DNA from: Bradyrhizobium sp. CCBAU 53340
GTDB taxonomy: Bacteria; Pseudomonadota; Alphaproteobacteria; Rhizobiales; Xanthobacteraceae
Assembly (NCBI RefSeq): GCF_015291645.1
Contig: NZ_CP030056.1
Location: forward strand, 372,001 to 436,000
Reading direction: 5' to 3'
Length of the DNA: 64,000 nucleotides
The notes under the pieces: generated by a model
Databases searched by the model: none
Seen by the model: only the letters and a program-made list of their open reading frames with translations
What the model was told of the DNA's origin: nothing
In this document: positions 25,011-33,695 of the stretch, piece by piece
Numbering within the stretch: the stretch's first letter is position 1
How the letters are laid out: the number at the start of each line of letters is the position of its first letter
Program-made: the position numbers and the translations under genes

Positions 25011-25564
25011 TTGACACTCCGCCACCATCCGGAGACGACAATTGCGACGCGCACCTTCGTCGCGGCGTGTCTTGTCGACGACTCGGGTACCTGTATGACC
25101 AATTGATCGATGAACAGGAAGGGCGATCCCGCCTCCAGCTCGTAAAGGAGGCCTTGAAGGGCCGGCTGCTCGATCTCGAGATCGACAGAGACTCTGACGA
25201 TCCCGTGTTGTGCTCCTGCGTCCTGCAGATCGACCTGCGACGATAAGATGTTGCTTCCCATCCGCGTCGCTTCTGCAGAAACGTGCTGCAGCACCACGGC
25301 GGCCGCGACTGTGACCGTGGGACCTTCGACAACTGGTGGACTCACAGCGAGCGCCCCGTCGTTCGTGCTGCGGGCCGCCCGCTGTTGTGACTGCAACCTG
25401 TCGAACATTTCGTTCGCGTTCGCCAGCGTACGATGCTGTTCCGCCAGGTCCAACGCCGTCCAGCCCGTGATCAGCAATAGAAATCCCGTCATTGCCGCGT
25501 AACAAATTGTGGCAACGAACGGAATGGCGCTGACGTAGCGTCTAATGCGGTAGGTCTGGTTCAT
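25007..25564 (-). CDS. gspM: Type II secretion inner-membrane protein GspM
   Basis: A 185-residue bitopic protein. A single N-terminal membrane helix (AIPFVATICYAAMTGFLLLI) and a coiled stretch (LAEQHRTLANANEMFDRLQS) precede a ferredoxin-like periplasmic domain (SVDLEIEQPALQGLLYELEA; PFLFIDQLVIQVP). This fits the alphaproteobacterial GspM (GspM_b) form. It pairs with GspL in the inner-membrane platform. It overlaps gspL by 23 bp and gspN by 4 bp. Confidence 0.82.
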   Translation of the reverse strand: MNQTYRIRRYVSAIPFVATICYAAMTGFLLLITGWTALDLAEQHRTLANANEMFDRLQSQQRAARSTNDGALAVSPPVVEGPTVTVAAAVVLQHVSAEATRMGSNILSSQVDLQDAGAQHGIVRVSVDLEIEQPALQGLLYELEAGSPFLFIDQLVIQVPESSTRHAATKVRVAIVVSGWWRSVK

Positions 25565-26615
25565 GGATAGCGGCGAATGCGGGGTTGATTTGAGCCTCGA
25601 CGTGGAATTGCTCTTTGGTTGCTCCTTCAGACCGTGTGGTTGGAGCGAAGAAGATCGCGTGTGAAAACTGGGGCGACTGCTCGATCAGGCGGATGAGCGA
25701 TGCGGCGTCGCTCGTAAGGCCCGCTATCTGTAGTTTCGCGTGATCGATACGCAGCTCCGTTAGGAACGTGTTGTCTGGCAGTAGATCCGACAGCGCCTCA
25801 ATCGCCATTACGGGCGAAGGAGTGTTGCGCTTCTGTTGTTCGAGCTCTCGCAAAGCGGATTCGGCAACAACATTCTGCGACGCTCTTGTGAGCACCGATA
25901 TCTTTCGAGAGAGTTCTTCCCGTCTCAGGGCCAAACCGTCCGAAATGAGCGCTGAAATGCAAAGCGACGAAGTGGCAGCAAAGCCGCTTAACAGCAGAAC
26001 TACCATCAGGCACGTACGAACACGACGGAAATCGGTCGGTCCGTGTATTTGTGTCTCAACGATCCTAATTGGCACGTTCGAACGTGACGTGGAGACCAGG
26101 ATTGACCAAGTCCCAAGCGATCCGATAGCATCGAGCAAGGGCGTTAGCTTAGCGCGAGGCGTGGCAGCGATTGTCAGCTGAATGCGGTCGCCAGTCTCGT
26201 CAGGTGAAGCACTCCAACCATAGACCGCTTCTTGCACATCCCACGGGGTTAGTCGGTCGATTTGGGACCTCACGACACCCGCCGCATATTCGGCAGCGCG
26301 CCTCGGCAAATCCAGCGGGCGAAACAGAAATCGCGCCGGGTGAAGGACAAGTTCAAGCTGACTTCCAGTCAGAGCTAACTTCCATGCTGGAGGGATTGGG
26401 CTAGCAACCGCTCCCTCCAGGACCGCGAGCGCGTGGTCAGGCGCTTTCGCGTTTTTGGGGTCGGTCACGAGATGAAGGGTGAATTGATCCTTCTCGAATT
26501 CCACCATCCGAACCTGCGAGCGTCGGCGCAAGCCGTTCGAGAGCGATGAAACTTCGGACGCCACGGCTTGTACCCACGAAGCGAGGCCTGCCGCTATCGA
26601 ATTAAACAGGATCAT
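25542..26615 (-). CDS. gspL: Type II secretion protein GspL (PilN-type)
   Basis: A 357-residue protein. A cytoplasmic actin-like part contains FRPLDLPRRAAEYAAGVVRS and QIDRLTPWDVQEAVYGW. One membrane helix (CLMVVLLLSGFAATSSLCIS, about residue 210) and a PilN-like periplasmic part (LLPDNTFLTELRIDHAKLQI; GLTSDAASLIRLIEQSP) follow. It recruits the GspE ATPase to the platform. The ATGA overlap with gspK and the 23-bp overlap with gspM show tight translational coupling. Confidence 0.85.
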   Translation of the reverse strand: MILFNSIAAGLASWVQAVASEVSSLSNGLRRRSQVRMVEFEKDQFTLHLVTDPKNAKAPDHALAVLEGAVASPIPPAWKLALTGSQLELVLHPARFLFRPLDLPRRAAEYAAGVVRSQIDRLTPWDVQEAVYGWSASPDETGDRIQLTIAATPRAKLTPLLDAIGSLGTWSILVSTSRSNVPIRIVETQIHGPTDFRRVRTCLMVVLLLSGFAATSSLCISALISDGLALRREELSRKISVLTRASQNVVAESALRELEQQKRNTPSPVMAIEALSDLLPDNTFLTELRIDHAKLQIAGLTSDAASLIRLIEQSPQFSHAIFFAPTTRSEGATKEQFHVEAQINPAFAAIHEPDLPH

Positions 26616-27550
26616 GGCGGGTTCGCCGTTGCCATGCCCTGACGACAGTCACCGCGCAAACTGTCATCCCAGGCAAGGATATGAAAAGGATCGTCCGGAC
26701 CCTGTAGCAAGATGACCGCTTCCGCACAGCTATTCCATCCCCCTGCGCCCCCTATTTTTATGTCCAGCCGGAACGCGTCACTTGCATCGGCGGTCGCGGC
26801 GGTTTGATCTGAACCGAGCAGTCGGACTAGAGCGTCCTTACTGGGAGCCACGAGCTGCCGTTGGCCAAGAAAACCATTCAGACGATCTAGGGTCATGCCA
26901 GGCAAAGCCGCAACAAGCTCGGGCGGCGCGTCGAAGACGTTAATATCGGACCTGCCGCTGTAAACGGTCACCAGAGGCAACATTCGTTCTATGATGACCT
27001 GCGGCAGACCTTGAACTAACCATAACTCTCCTACATGTGCGAAGGGAGCGCCTCGCGGTCCATAGCCGCGGCCGGCGGCGCGGTAAAGCTGCGCTTCATT
27101 AGCGCGATCGGATGGTCTTAAGCGCTCTCGCCAACCAACAATCCGCGCAGCAAAACGCGGGGCATCCTCCTCCGATGCGCCGATCGCTATGAAGAAACTC
27201 GATAGTAGTTCGCGCGGGGCCTGATTGAGATCGAGCCGGGCCGCTTCGGAAACGAATCTGACCGATGCGTTGGCTTGGCCTAGCCGGAAGCTGAAGTGGC
27301 CATGCGTAGGTCGATCGCGCTGGTCTGCCACAGCAAGGCGTTGGGTCGCGAGATTAAGGCTGGCTGACACCAATTGATCGGCTTGCAGACGGCGCTCGAT
27401 CACCGAACTCGACCAGGAAGAACTGCCTATGTAAATCGAATAGATGGACGCAAGTGTCGCGAGTGCAATCAACATCCAGAGGACCGCAATGAGGATAAAG
27501 CCCTCCCGCCCCCCAGATAAGTGTCCTTCCTGCGGATTGCAAAATATCAT
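26612..27550 (-). CDS. gspK: Type II secretion minor pseudopilin GspK
   Basis: A 312-residue minor pseudopilin. The prepilin leader GREGFILIAVLWMLIALATL (about residue 14) has G before F as cleavage site but no Glu+5, as is normal for GspK. An alpha-domain follows with RLDLNQAPRELLSSFFIAIG, WRERLRPSDRANEAQLY, HVGELWLVQGLPQVIIERML and INVFDAPPELVAALPG. It caps the pseudopilus tip with I and J. The ATG at 27550 (after TGAGG, 7 nt past the gspJ stop) is preferred to a frame start 123 bp upstream inside gspJ. Confidence 0.88.
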   Translation of the reverse strand: MIFCNPQEGHLSGGREGFILIAVLWMLIALATLASIYSIYIGSSSWSSSVIERRLQADQLVSASLNLATQRLAVADQRDRPTHGHFSFRLGQANASVRFVSEAARLDLNQAPRELLSSFFIAIGASEEDAPRFAARIVGWRERLRPSDRANEAQLYRAAGRGYGPRGAPFAHVGELWLVQGLPQVIIERMLPLVTVYSGRSDINVFDAPPELVAALPGMTLDRLNGFLGQRQLVAPSKDALVRLLGSDQTAATADASDAFRLDIKIGGAGGWNSCAEAVILLQGPDDPFHILAWDDSLRGDCRQGMATANPP

Positions 27551-27557
27551 TGTGGCC

Positions 27558-28292
27558 TCAGGTCCGACGGCTCTCGAGAGAGTCCGCTGCGGGAGCCGTA
27601 TCGGGACTAGTGTCGGGCTCTCCCGTGCAATCCGTGCTCTTTCCGCTGATGCATAGTGCAGGCGCGTCAACATGAATAAGCGTCGTGGTCGAGATTACCC
27701 TCGCCTCCCCAAGGGTGTGATCTTGGACCGTGAGGCGGATGGCGGCCGGCAAGTGGCCGACATTCAGCCAGTTCGCCTTCCACACGCCGCCGGGTCCCGC
27801 ATAGGCGAACTCGGCCCGATAGGGCGATCGCAGCAGGACGACGGGATTACCAAAGCCAGACGGGTCAATCGCACCTTCAAACAAGACGAAGGGCCTCGAA
27901 GAGCGTATGAGGACGAGACCAGTAGGGTCCTTGATTGTTTCGATTTTAACGATCTCGAGGCCCGACTTGGCGTTGGGGCTTGTAACCGTGCGCACAAAAG
28001 TGACAGATCCTTCTGTGCCGTTGAACAGCGGCTTTTTGCTTCCGCCGTTGGCGGAAATGAACTGCGATGCCGCAAGATCGGCGGTTAAACGGTCAAGGGC
28101 GATGCCAATAAGCTCGGCGCGTTGCGCGCGCGCCAGGCCACGATCCCAGCTGGGTAGCCAATGCGTCGCGATTGTGCTTAGACAAAAAACAACAATCCCC
28201 ATAAGTACGATCGCCGCGAGAGCTTCGAACAGCGTGAACCCCGCGATACTCGCGCGGTGCAAGGCTTGGGAGAGGTGATCCCGGGCTATCAC
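27558..28292 (-). CDS. gspJ: Type II secretion minor pseudopilin GspJ
   Basis: A 244-residue pseudopilin. The cleavable leader with consensus G-F-T-L-F-E is in RASIAGFTLFEALAAIVLMG (residues 14-33). The globular region contains GSVTFVRTVTSPNAKSGLEI and RPFVLFEGAIDPSGFG. The tail is longer than usual and Asp/Ser-rich. It overlaps gspI by 4 bp (GTGA), so a GTG start is likely. It forms the tip complex with GspI and GspK. Confidence 0.88.
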   Translation of the reverse strand: MIARDHLSQALHRASIAGFTLFEALAAIVLMGIVVFCLSTIATHWLPSWDRGLARAQRAELIGIALDRLTADLAASQFISANGGSKKPLFNGTEGSVTFVRTVTSPNAKSGLEIVKIETIKDPTGLVLIRSSRPFVLFEGAIDPSGFGNPVVLLRSPYRAEFAYAGPGGVWKANWLNVGHLPAAIRLTVQDHTLGEARVISTTTLIHVDAPALCISGKSTDCTGEPDTSPDTAPAADSLESRRT

Positions 28293-28687
28293 TGCGACCT
28301 CCGGCCCAGACGCGCAGTTTCCAGGGCGAAGCTCGTACCTGCTGAAGATTTAACCTGGATCCGGACCCGTTTCGGCACCCATTGCTGCTTGTCGGACGCT
28401 GTCCTGAGCAAGGGCGATATATCGACGCGCCAGACAATGCCGTTGAGTTCACCCGACGTTACGCCCGTGGTTGCGTCGCCGCGCGGCGGCAATGCTGCCG
28501 CCAGAGTGCGCGCCGTCTCCACCAAGACCATGCGATCATCAATCCTCCGCGCGCCTTTTATGCTGGTCGACATGAGCGAGCCGATCGCCGCCAGCATGGC
28601 GGTGGCGATCGCGAGAGCGGCCAATGCCTCGACGATCGTAAACCCCGCGACGCTGCGGGAGGCATTACACAGCCGGAACGCGCACAA
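28289..28687 (-). CDS. gspI: Type II secretion minor pseudopilin GspI
   Basis: A 132-residue pseudopilin with leader SVAGFTIVEALAALAIATAM (cleavage between G15 and F16, Glu at +5). A short domain follows with GIVWRVDISPLL and VPKRVRIQVKS. The only in-frame start early enough is a TTG at 28687, inside the last codons of gspH (23-bp overlap). A TTG start with overlap suggests low, coupled expression, as suits a tip protein. Confidence 0.85.
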   Translation of the reverse strand: MCAFRLCNASRSVAGFTIVEALAALAIATAMLAAIGSLMSTSIKGARRIDDRMVLVETARTLAAALPPRGDATTGVTSGELNGIVWRVDISPLLRTASDKQQWVPKRVRIQVKSSAGTSFALETARLGRRSQ

Positions 28688-29129
28688 TCTCGATTCCCCC
28701 CGTAAGCCAATTCACACGAACTTCGTAGACAGTATTCAGACGCGAGAGTCTAAGCGTGCCACCGCACGAGAACCCGCTCGGGAAAAAACTTATGGTCGAA
28801 AGGGCGGGTCGTCCTTCGCAATCCCGTGGCAATAGTGCGTCCAGCGTCACATCGTCCGGTACCACGAGAACGCTGCCGTTCGAACCTGATTGCAGGCGCC
28901 GGGTGCTCGCGTCGATTCTGGTCAGCACGCGCATCCCGCTCTTAACTGCCGCGTTCCGGTCGATCTTCAATAGGGACGCGATTTCGAGTGCCGATGCCTC
29001 GAGCCGCGGCCGCGACGTTCCAGGCGAAAGCCGTGGCAGAAGGATACCGACCAGCATTGCGACGATGGACAACACGCAGACCATCTCAAGCAAAGTAAAT
29101 CCGTTTTGTGCTTCCGGGCTATTTCTCAT
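28665..29129 (-). CDS. gspH: Type II secretion minor pseudopilin GspH
   Basis: A 154-residue pseudopilin. The leader is MRNSPEAQNGFTLLEMVCVL (cleavage after G10, Glu at +5). The GspH domain follows with ASALEIASLLKIDRNAAVKS, ALSTISFFPSGFSCGGTLRL and NWLTGGIEIVRVPAV. The ATG at 29129 gives the normal ten-residue leader; the frame continues upstream within gspG but would give an abnormally long leader. It overlaps the end of gspG by 11 bp. Confidence 0.88.
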   Translation of the reverse strand: MRNSPEAQNGFTLLEMVCVLSIVAMLVGILLPRLSPGTSRPRLEASALEIASLLKIDRNAAVKSGMRVLTRIDASTRRLQSGSNGSVLVVPDDVTLDALLPRDCEGRPALSTISFFPSGFSCGGTLRLSRLNTVYEVRVNWLTGGIEIVRVPAV

Positions 29130-29613
29130 TGCTGTTTGACGAGATATCGGCGGCAGAATCCGCACCGCCCTCATGCCCGTCAGCCCCGTAGGACATGATC
29201 TCAAACTTGGCGTTCCCACTGGGCGACCGGTAAACATAGGGCCTACCCCACGGGTCGTTCGGTAGGCTATTTCCATCGATGTAGGGACCGTGCCATCCGG
29301 CCATCGAAGCTGCGGGTTTTACCAGGGCGTTAAGGCCTTCCGAAGATGACGGATAGCGTCCCGTGTCGAGAAACATGAGATCGAGCGAACTGGCGAGGCT
29401 GCGGATTTGTATCTTGGCCGTCTTGACCTTGGACTCAGCGAGATAGTTCAACACGCGGGGGCCGATCAGTCCCATGATCAGCCCGATGATCGTAATGACG
29501 ACCAGCATCTCGACCAAGGTGAATCCATTCTCGCCCGCTGCGAACGACCGCCGCCGCCAGGCCATTGCGCGGGATGAGATAAGCGTCATTTGCGCTCGCT
29601 GTTTTGAGATCAC
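29119..29613 (-). CDS. gspG: Type II secretion major pseudopilin GspG
   Basis: A 164-residue major pseudopilin. The leader is ENGFTLVEMLVVITIIGLIM (G before F, Glu at +5). The typical GspG domain follows: LNYLAESKVKTAKIQIRSLA, DTGRYPSSSEGLNALVKP, WHGPYIDGNSLPNDPWGRPY and FEIMSYGADGHEGG, including the calcium-loop region. The leader from the GTG at 29613 is about 29 residues; ATG 29589 would give a shorter one. GTGA overlap with gspF. It polymerises into the pseudopilus after cleavage by the prepilin peptidase. Confidence 0.92.
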   Translation of the reverse strand: MISKQRAQMTLISSRAMAWRRRSFAAGENGFTLVEMLVVITIIGLIMGLIGPRVLNYLAESKVKTAKIQIRSLASSLDLMFLDTGRYPSSSEGLNALVKPAASMAGWHGPYIDGNSLPNDPWGRPYVYRSPSGNAKFEIMSYGADGHEGGADSAADISSNSNEK

Positions 29614-30824
29614 GATACGAGTTGAGTGATAGACAGCAGGGCCGTCATAATGGAAACGATGAGACCGCCGACAACCACGCTAATGCCGATCACGGCCGCC
29701 GGTCCGATAACGGCGACGAGCCGGTCAAGACTCCTCTGTAGCTTGGCTTCGTAGAACTCCGCGATGCGCCCGGCGAGTATTGGCAGCTGGCCGGTTTCTT
29801 CGCCAATGCGGATCATGCGGATCGCCATCATGGGCAAGACCGTTGACTGGGAAAGGGCGTCAGAAAGCTTCGCGCCGTGTCGTACTTGATCAGCCGCGGT
29901 TGTCCAGGCGGGAACATCGCCCGAAAAGGACATGATATCGACGAGGATGCGCAGGGTGGTGGTCAAAGGTACCTGACTGCCAGCAAGGATGCCGAGATTG
30001 CGGCAGAACACCGCAGTTTGGTAGGCCCGAAAAATCGAACTGGGGCCCGGCAATCGCATCAGTGTTGCGAGCAGCCGGAACCGGATCACGGGCCGGCGGA
30101 GGACGGCATAGGCTGCAAAGATGGCGGCCCCTGCGACTCCAAGAATCGCCAGACCGTTGGAGCGCGTCCATTCAGAAACGCCAAGCACCGTGACAATCAG
30201 CGAGTCCTGCTTGGCGCCGAAATCGCGCAACACAGCTCCGAACTGTGGCAGTACCACGAGAACAAAAAATGCCAGCACGCAGGATGCAGCGAGCAACACG
30301 AATGCAGGATATTGCAGCGCATCAGTAATTCTTCGGCGCAAGGCCTCCGTGCGCGCGCGCTCGCTTGCCAGCATATCGAGAAGGTGGCCGAGCTTCCCGG
30401 ACGTTTCGCCGACTTGCACGAGCGCCGCATAGATAGGCGGAAAGCAACTCGGATATTTGCCGACGGCTTCAGCGAAGCTTTCGCCCGCAAGCACTGCGAC
30501 GCGGAGTTTACTCACAATCGGGCGCAGGCGGCCGATGTCGTCATCTGAGCACAACAACTCCAGTGCATCGTCAAGCCTCGCGCCCGCCTTGAGCAGCAAA
30601 GAAAGATCACGTGTAAAGATGGTCACGTCTTCGGCGCGTGGTCGCCCAAGAAAACCAGCAGCGATATGAGCGACCGCAACCTTAGTGTCCTGAGCGACTG
30701 TTTCGATCGGAACGAGACCGAGATACTCGATACGCGCGAAAACTTCCTTCGCGGTGGACGCGGAGATCATACCGTTTACGAGCTCACCGCTCTGGGTCAT
30801 AGCTAGATAGCGAAAGGTTTGCAT
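29610..30824 (-). CDS. gspF: Type II secretion inner-membrane platform protein GspF
   Basis: A 404-residue polytopic platform protein with two T2SSF repeats. The first holds FTRDLSLLLKAGARLDDALE and YPSCFPPIYAALVQVGETSG. The second holds FCRNLGILAGSQVPLTTTLR and LPMMAIRMIRIGEETGQLP. Three hydrophobic stretches are seen (about residues 168-190, 218-240, 370-395). The ATG at 30824 directly follows a possible GTG start at 30827. The gspE stop lies about 4 nt upstream, so the genes are coupled. Confidence 0.92.
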   Translation of the reverse strand: MQTFRYLAMTQSGELVNGMISASTAKEVFARIEYLGLVPIETVAQDTKVAVAHIAAGFLGRPRAEDVTIFTRDLSLLLKAGARLDDALELLCSDDDIGRLRPIVSKLRVAVLAGESFAEAVGKYPSCFPPIYAALVQVGETSGKLGHLLDMLASERARTEALRRRITDALQYPAFVLLAASCVLAFFVLVVLPQFGAVLRDFGAKQDSLIVTVLGVSEWTRSNGLAILGVAGAAIFAAYAVLRRPVIRFRLLATLMRLPGPSSIFRAYQTAVFCRNLGILAGSQVPLTTTLRILVDIMSFSGDVPAWTTAADQVRHGAKLSDALSQSTVLPMMAIRMIRIGEETGQLPILAGRIAEFYEAKLQRSLDRLVAVIGPAAVIGISVVVGGLIVSIMTALLSITQLVS

Positions 30825-30828
30825 CACG

Positions 30829-32496
30829 TTATCGTATGGTCGTTACGCGGAGAACTTCCGCGGGCGACGTGACGCCGGCTCGGCATTTCGCGAGGCCGTC
30901 TTGGATCATGGTGGTCATTCCAGATCGAACCGCTGTTCGATCAATCGACACGGCGTCGCAGTGCGCATTCATCAGCTGACGAACCTCATCGGCCACTTCA
31001 AGGACCTCGAACAGGCCAACGCGGCCGCGGTAGCCCGTTCCGCCGCAACGCTCGCATCGGCCTGCCTTGTAAACTTCATCACCAACCCGAAGGCCGATCG
31101 CGGCGTACCGCCGATCGGCCGCAAACTCCGAGTGCTCGAGCCGGCTCGTTGTTTTGCACCGGTCGCAAAGCTGCCGCACCAGCCGCTGCGCGATCACGGC
31201 ACGGAGGGTTGAACTCAACAGAAACGCCTCGACGCCGAGGTCCAGCAGTCGCGGCACGGCGGCCGCAGCGGTTTCGGTGTGCAGCGTGGTCAGGACGAGG
31301 TGCCCGGTCAGGGCAGCGTGGATCGCTACTTCCGCTGTCTCGGCATCACGGATCTCGCCCACCATGATGACATCCGGATCTTGCCGCACGAAAGCGCGCA
31401 ATGCCTTCGCGAAAGTCAGGCCGATAGCAGAGTTTACCTGGGACTGATTGATGCCCTTGATTTCGTATTCTACCGGATCCTCGATCGTCAGTATCTTCCG
31501 GGAGGATTCGTTGAGGAGGCCGAGCACGGTCGCAAGCGTCGTGGTTTTACCGCTGCCGGTTGGTCCGGTGACCACGATGAGACCGTGCGGGAGCGTCAGG
31601 ACTGCGCGGAGCTTTGCTTCGTCGTCGGGCGCAAAGCCGAGCTTCTCGATCGCAAGGAGTCCCCGCTCCTTGGGCAGAAGCCGAATGACGGCAGACTCAC
31701 CATGCTGCGTCGGCATGATAGCGACGCGCAAATCCATTTCAGCTCGCCCAAGTTGGACACGCGCGGCGCCATCTTGAGGCAATCGGCGCTCGGCTATGTT
31801 GAGACCCGCCAGGATCTTGATGCGGGAGACTATGGCCTGTGGGAGTACATGGGATGGTGAGGGGATATGGCGAAGCAGGCCATCAACCCGCATACGCACT
31901 GCCAGTTCCGTCCTGAAAGGCTCAATGTGTATGTCACTGGCGCGAAGCTCGGCGGCCTTTTCGATCAATTCGGAGACGGCACGGACGACCGGCGCGCCGC
32001 TAGCTAGGTCGCGGAGGCTTTCGATATCCTCCTCGCGGACAGCGATGGTATTATCCCTATTCGCTGCGGTGGTCTCGCCTTCGCTAAGGCGCTGAGAGAG
32101 CGCGGTATCAATGTCCTCAAACGACGCGATGGCGACCTTTACCGCGGGGCCGAGTACAATCTCCGCGGCGCTGATCGCTGCCGTGTCCGTGGGATCGAAC
32201 AGGGCAATCACGGCGCGTCCATTCGCGAGCTGATACGGAAAAATCGTCATTTCCCGGAGGAAGCGAGGCGAGAAGTGTTCGACCAAGCTCGTCCCAGCCA
32301 AGAGGTCGGCTAAAGCCGCACGGTCATGTTTGAAAAAGGCTGCGACCGCGTCGGCAAACTCCTGGGCCGACAGGTCGGACGATTCGAAAAGCTGGCGCAG
32401 CGTGAGCTTTTCGGCGACAAGGCCGCCCATGCCGGCTGCGACATGCGCATCGCCCCGAAGGCGCTCTGCAAACTCAGTCACGGTTTCAGGCCTCAT
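30829..32496 (-). CDS. gspE: Type II secretion ATPase GspE
   Basis: A 555-residue secretion ATPase. N1/N2 domains precede the catalytic core: ASDIHIEPFRTELAVRMRVD, Walker A GPTGSGKTTT (about residue 310), the Asp box LTIEDPVEYEIKGINQSQVN, Walker B VRQDPDVIMVGEIRDAETAE, and the His box TGHLVLTTLHT. Zinc-binding pairs CDRC and CERCGGTGYRGR follow (about residues 455-500). It powers pseudopilus assembly. The ATG at 32496 overlaps the upstream LysR gene by 11 bp, an unusual regulator-ATPase coupling. A longer frame from 32631 would lie wholly inside that LysR gene. Confidence 0.93.
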   Translation of the reverse strand: MRPETVTEFAERLRGDAHVAAGMGGLVAEKLTLRQLFESSDLSAQEFADAVAAFFKHDRAALADLLAGTSLVEHFSPRFLREMTIFPYQLANGRAVIALFDPTDTAAISAAEIVLGPAVKVAIASFEDIDTALSQRLSEGETTAANRDNTIAVREEDIESLRDLASGAPVVRAVSELIEKAAELRASDIHIEPFRTELAVRMRVDGLLRHIPSPSHVLPQAIVSRIKILAGLNIAERRLPQDGAARVQLGRAEMDLRVAIMPTQHGESAVIRLLPKERGLLAIEKLGFAPDDEAKLRAVLTLPHGLIVVTGPTGSGKTTTLATVLGLLNESSRKILTIEDPVEYEIKGINQSQVNSAIGLTFAKALRAFVRQDPDVIMVGEIRDAETAEVAIHAALTGHLVLTTLHTETAAAAVPRLLDLGVEAFLLSSTLRAVIAQRLVRQLCDRCKTTSRLEHSEFAADRRYAAIGLRVGDEVYKAGRCERCGGTGYRGRVGLFEVLEVADEVRQLMNAHCDAVSIDRTAVRSGMTTMIQDGLAKCRAGVTSPAEVLRVTTIR

Positions 32497-33484
32497 GAAG
32501 CGCGGGAGCCTCCTCAAGTGTGAGCTCTGTTTCACCTGGAGTCTCGGGCCATCGCTTTGTGGCAAGTGCGAATGGCCCGTCACGGAGCCGCTCGCGAATA
32601 TAGCGGACGCAAAGATAATATCGGTACACACTGCTTGAGCGGACTTTGGTGACGGCAGATATATCAGCCGGCTGCCACCAGAGGGGAAGCACGTGGACTA
32701 ATTGGCCATTCGCGAGCCCCTTGGCCACGTCCCAATAAGAACGCAGCATTATCCCACGGCCGGCAATCGCCCAATTGCGGATGATATCGCCATGGTTGGT
32801 GGAGAGGGCAGCGGTGACGTTGATGGTGCGCATCCCGATGGGACCATGCAAAGTCCAGCGCTCGAACACCTCGTCACGTTCGCGCATGACCAGGCACGAA
32901 TGTCCAGCGAGATCGCCGAGTTCCTCCGGCATGCCGCGTCGATTGAGATAGCTGGGAGCCGCGCAGAGAATGCGTCTTCCCTGCGCAATAGGATGCACGA
33001 GCAAGTGAGGCTCGCGTACCCTGCCGACCCGAATGTCAATGTCGACATTCTCCTCAACCAGATCCACGCTCCGATCGACGATTTCCAGCCGAATATCCAA
33101 TTCCGGGTGTAGGAGCGCCAACTCCGATACAAGTGGTGCGACATGATTGCAGCCAATACCCGAGCTTGCCGTAATTCGTACGCTGCCGCGGGCGACGGAA
33201 TCGGTCTCAGGACCGTCAGCTACAAAATCCGCATAGGCATCGAGAACGCGCTGCGCTTTGGACAGCAACACTTCCCCATCGCTGCTGAGCACCGCTTGTC
33301 GAGCGGTACGCAGGAACAACACGCGTCCGAGTGCCCGCTCAAGTAGCGCGACGCGCTTGCTGACGTAGGCAGGCGACGCACCTAACTCTGTCGCCGCCGC
33401 AGCAAAACTTCCCCGCCGCGCCGCAACGATAAACACCTCAAGATCTTGTGCTAATGGTTTCACCCCGACGTTTCCCGATTGCAA
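32486..33484 (-). CDS. LysR-family regulator at the head of the gsp operon
   Basis: A 332-residue LysR protein of the CrgA/DsdC-like branch. The HTH is DLEVFIVAARRGSFAAAATE then LGASPAYVSKRVALLERALG (residues 14-53). The effector domain includes RGSVRITASSGIGCNHVAPL, DIDIRVGRVREPHLLVHPIA and GRGIMLRSYWDVAKGLANGQ. It is the first gene on this transcript side and overlaps gspE by 11 bp, so it is probably cotranscribed with the secretion genes and may autoregulate them. LysR genes are not standard members of type II secretion operons. Confidence 0.87.
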   Translation of the reverse strand: MQSGNVGVKPLAQDLEVFIVAARRGSFAAAATELGASPAYVSKRVALLERALGRVLFLRTARQAVLSSDGEVLLSKAQRVLDAYADFVADGPETDSVARGSVRITASSGIGCNHVAPLVSELALLHPELDIRLEIVDRSVDLVEENVDIDIRVGRVREPHLLVHPIAQGRRILCAAPSYLNRRGMPEELGDLAGHSCLVMRERDEVFERWTLHGPIGMRTINVTAALSTNHGDIIRNWAIAGRGIMLRSYWDVAKGLANGQLVHVLPLWWQPADISAVTKVRSSSVYRYYLCVRYIRERLRDGPFALATKRWPETPGETELTLEEAPALHEA

Positions 33485-33695
33485 AACGGAACTTATTCGC
33501 CCGCTAATCTATAATCTTAAGGTCACTGGCTCGCTGACCTCAATGCTCATTATAATATACAAACGATTAGAATAATTTCTTGCGAGGACGTGATCTGCTG
33601 GGCAGTTGCGCAAGGTTGGGCCGGCAAACGGCATAGGCCGCGCTGCGACGTCAGCTGGTTAGAGGAAGGGGGCGGCCAGGATGGCGGCGAAGCGC

